Made by a program: the position numbers and the translations under genes
Part shown: positions 62,133-64,000 of the stretch, in pieces
Numbering within the stretch: the first letter of the stretch is position 1
How the letters are laid out: each line of letters begins with the position of its first letter
The notes under the pieces: generated by a model
What the model was told of the DNA's origin: nothing
The model's input: the letters and a program-made list of their open reading frames with translations, nothing else
The model's database searches: none
Origin: JANXYW01 sp964458665
GTDB taxonomy: Bacteria > Chloroflexota > Dehalococcoidia > DSTF01 > JACRBR01
Length of the DNA stretch: 64,000 nt
Assembly (NCBI GenBank): GCA_964458665.1
Contig: CAYWOO010000056.1
Location: 1 to 64,000 of the forward strand
Direction: 5' to 3'

Positions 62133-62151
62133 CGCGGGCTGTCAGCCCGCG
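62133..62151. repeat. CGCGGGC-TGTCA-GCCCGCG hairpin overlapping a stop codon
   Basis: A perfect seven-base-pair hairpin whose loop contains the stop codon (62142-62144) of the sialidase-like gene on the minus strand. It lies between convergent genes and may end transcription. Confidence 0.6.
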
Positions 62152-63287
62152 TGCTGCCTCGAAAGCGCGAGCCGCTCCAGCGCCGGTAGGGAGATCCGCG
62201 CCATCATGATGTTTGATGGCCGGAACATGCCCATCACCCACGTGATGTCCTTATCGGGCGGGCTCGTATAGTACGAGGCGTACAGCTCGTCGCCCTGCAT
62301 GACGACGCCGGCGTACGACGTGTCGCCCGCGCTCGGCAGATCCGTGAGATACCGCAGGGCCTTCTCTTCGACGAGAAAGAGCGATGTGCGCTTGCGGCTG
62401 TACATGCCGCCCAGCTCCACGTACTTGCGCGCGTGCGTCGCCTGGTAGCGCGCGATGGCGTAGACGCGCCCGTTGTAGGGGAACAGGCACGGGCCATCGA
62501 GCCGCGTTACGGTGCTCTTCGCGTAGGTCCACGATTCGTACGGCGGCGGCGCGAGTGCGATCAGCGTGCATGCATCCGGGTCGCCCCACTGCGTGTCGGC
62601 GTGGCCCTCCAGGCGCGCAGTCGCCAGCATGCGGCCGTCCGGCAGGAACTCGAAGTCCGTCTCGTCGTTTCCCTCGCCCTCGTACACCTGCGATACCTGC
62701 GTCCACTGCTCGCCGTTGGTCGACTTCAGCAGGATCGAGCGGCCGTGATCGTGCCAGTACGCAGTCACGTACCACGTGACGCCGTCGAGCGTCTTCGGCC
62801 GCCAGAACAGCCACCCCGGCGGGTCGATCGGCGCCATCGGCGTCCAGGTCTCACCGTCCGCGCTCGAGGTGTACACCGTGCCGGTAGGCACCGCGCGTAG
62901 CGTCAGGTTGGGCAGCACGTACAGAAACAAGCGCCCGTGGATCACTGCGAACTTCGGGTCGCGGTACTCGCGCCCGGTTTCGTTCTTGAACTCACGTACC
63001 TTCTCCCACAGGCGAGCCTCTCGTGAGCGCCAGAGCAACAGCCGGCTGCGGCGTGACCCCATGTGGTACGGCGACGTCTGGTGACAGAGATAGAACCAGC
63101 CGTCGAAGAACGCGAGATCGGTGTTGGAGTTGTGCCAGCCGCCGGCAACGGCGTCCCACGTCTCGGGTACGACATCGCGGTTCACGCCAGCAATCTTCGG
63201 CCGCAGCAGCACGCCCGCGATCACACCGGGCGCCTGGAACTGCAGCCGCTGGACGCGGCCGCGCAAGCGCCTGATCGTCCGATTCAT
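62142..63287 (-). CDS. Sialidase/BNR-type beta-propeller protein
   Basis: The 381-residue protein has the repeated strand pattern of a five- or six-bladed propeller, with Asp-box-like segments such as SSADGETWTPM and STNGEQWTQV, plus DTDLAFFDGWFYLCHQ-like early blades. It resembles exo-sialidase-like or glycosyl-hydrolase propellers. The catalytic Arg triad of sialidase cannot be traced by eye, so function is open; sugar binding or hydrolysis is possible near the fucose locus. No clear signal peptide. The ATG at 63287 has GGAAGGAA upstream. Its C-terminal codons form the hairpin at 62133-62151. Confidence 0.68.
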   Translation of the reverse strand: MNRTIRRLRGRVQRLQFQAPGVIAGVLLRPKIAGVNRDVVPETWDAVAGGWHNSNTDLAFFDGWFYLCHQTSPYHMGSRRSRLLLWRSREARLWEKVREFKNETGREYRDPKFAVIHGRLFLYVLPNLTLRAVPTGTVYTSSADGETWTPMAPIDPPGWLFWRPKTLDGVTWYVTAYWHDHGRSILLKSTNGEQWTQVSQVYEGEGNDETDFEFLPDGRMLATARLEGHADTQWGDPDACTLIALAPPPYESWTYAKSTVTRLDGPCLFPYNGRVYAIARYQATHARKYVELGGMYSRKRTSLFLVEEKALRYLTDLPSAGDTSYAGVVMQGDELYASYYTSPPDKDITWVMGMFRPSNIMMARISLPALERLALSRQHAG

Positions 63288-63413
63288 GGCGATTCCTTCC
63301 GCTACGCGAGTCAAGCTAGATCACGCTTGCGCGCGGCGGAAGCAAAGAGACGGCCGATGCACAAGAATTACCATGCCACGGCCGGATTGTGCAGAGCGCC
63401 GTACTGGCGCTCG

Positions 63414-64000
63414 CTAGACGGCCGGCGTCAGCGCCCACATGTCGTCGATCTCGCCCTTGCCGTCGTTGCCGCCGAAGATGTACAGCTTGCCGCTCGCGTA
63501 CACCGCGTCGGTGCTGTACCGCGCGGGTGGCGCCTCACCGGCAGCATCGACGCGCGACCAGGCCGCTGTAGCGATATCGTACACCCAGGTCTCGGCGTTC
63601 GGCCCGTCCGGTGTGTTGCCACCGACGGCGTACCAGCGCTTGCCGCTTTCGCCAAGGCTGGCGCCATAGAGGTTGCGCGGACCGGGCAGAACCGGTGGCT
63701 TGTTCTCCGCCCATACTCCCTTCGCCACGTCGAGTGTCCAGAAGTCGCCCAGGAATGGATTTGTGTCCGTCTGTCCGCCGAATAGCAGCATCGATCCGGA
63801 TGCAGGCAGCCACAGGCAGCGCGTCAGGCAGCGTTCGATCGGCACTTCACCCGATGTCGCAATGTTCGTCCAGGCACCGCCGTTCAGGTCGAACGCCCAT
63901 GTGTCGTCGAAGCGCCCGCGATCCGTGAACCCATGCGAGATGAGGATGCGTCCGCCAGCCGCATCGTACGCACCGCCGGCCCCATAGCGTATCTGCGGCC
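63414..64000 (-). CDS. Kelch-repeat protein, N-terminal part beyond the window
   Basis: The frame runs uninterrupted from the stop at 63414 to the window end, so the start lies outside. Three or more kelch repeats of about 50 residues are seen, each with Gly-Gly and a later Trp: SMLLFGGQTDTNPFLGDFW, KRWYAVGGNTPD with ETWVYD, and KLYIFGGNDGKGEIDDMW, after an earlier one with DTWAFD. They form a beta-propeller used for binding. Whether the missing part carries a signal peptide or a catalytic domain cannot be known. Confidence 0.82.
   Translation of the reverse strand, partial: PQIRYGAGGAYDAAGGRILISHGFTDRGRFDDTWAFDLNGGAWTNIATSGEVPIERCLTRCLWLPASGSMLLFGGQTDTNPFLGDFWTLDVAKGVWAENKPPVLPGPRNLYGASLGESGKRWYAVGGNTPDGPNAETWVYDIATAAWSRVDAAGEAPPARYSTDAVYASGKLYIFGGNDGKGEIDDMWALTPAV

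Noticed and set aside
62142..63287. Firm call of an exo-sialidase
   Set aside because: The arginine triad and nucleophile pair could not be traced by eye; only a sialidase-like propeller is supported.

Overview
The window is about 64 kb of GC-rich bacterial chromosome, almost fully coding, with short gaps between genes. The gene mix suggests a Chloroflexota bacterium, possibly related to Dehalococcoidia/SAR202. The hints are three LLM-type flavin oxidoreductases, a Baeyer-Villiger-like monooxygenase, an archaeal-type phosphoglycerate mutase, an enolase-superfamily sugar-acid dehydratase, a bS21 protein and many short palindromic intergenic repeats. This placement is inference from gene content; no rRNA is present.

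Layout. 0.1-5.2 kb: MarR regulator, CitE-like lyase, transcription terminator Rho, a metallophosphoesterase, and a JAMM peptidase coupled to a cysteine-rich protein. 5.3-12.7 kb (mostly minus): two-domain sulfurtransferase, a small membrane protein, the apgM-tpiA-miaA run, a secreted surface protein and a membrane acyltransferase. 12.8-25.6 kb: accessory and catabolic genes (acyl-CoA dehydrogenase, amidase, 5'-3' exonuclease, PurU, two LLM oxidoreductases, DinB, an ADC-like protein, a frameshifted VOC gene, methyltransferase, APH-like kinase, Baeyer-Villiger-type flavoprotein). 25.7-37.5 kb: tRNA-Arg and tRNA-His, dUTPase, a serine hydrolase-like protein with changed active-site motifs, an XRE regulator coupled to a degenerate ImmA/IrrE-like partner, GNAT, a third LLM protein, two alpha/beta hydrolases around a decayed NUDIX gene, TldD, a four-helix-bundle gene enclosed by inverted repeats, an amidohydrolase and rpsU. 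37.5-46.1 kb (minus): small membrane proteins and the riboflavin genes ribD, ribE, ribBA, ribH, interrupted by a phosphohistidine-domain protein. 46.1-50.8 kb: flippase, glycosyltransferase, a DMFase-like secreted protein and a sulfatase. 51-57.8 kb: L-fucose catabolism. 57.9-64 kb: extradiol-dioxygenase-like VOC protein, PPOX-fold protein, a di-iron-like protein, LPG-synthase-like membrane protein, a sialidase-like propeller and a kelch protein cut by the window end.

The clearest pathway is a non-phosphorylating L-fucose route: sulfatase and GH29 fucosidase (both without signal peptides), mutarotase, Gfo/Idh and SDR dehydrogenases, COG3618 lactonase, L-fuconate dehydratase and FAH hydrolase. 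Together these could take a sulfated alpha-L-fucoside to pyruvate and lactate inside the cell. The second notable object is a 490-bp unit at 35767-36256: a four-helix-bundle (IVP/S23-like) gene enclosed by 30-bp inverted repeats, shaped like a 23S rRNA intervening sequence but lying between two protein genes. The intergenic gaps also carry at least 14 short hairpins of a few recurring sequence classes, degenerate micro-tandem repeats, and several -10 hexamers placed for leaderless transcription.
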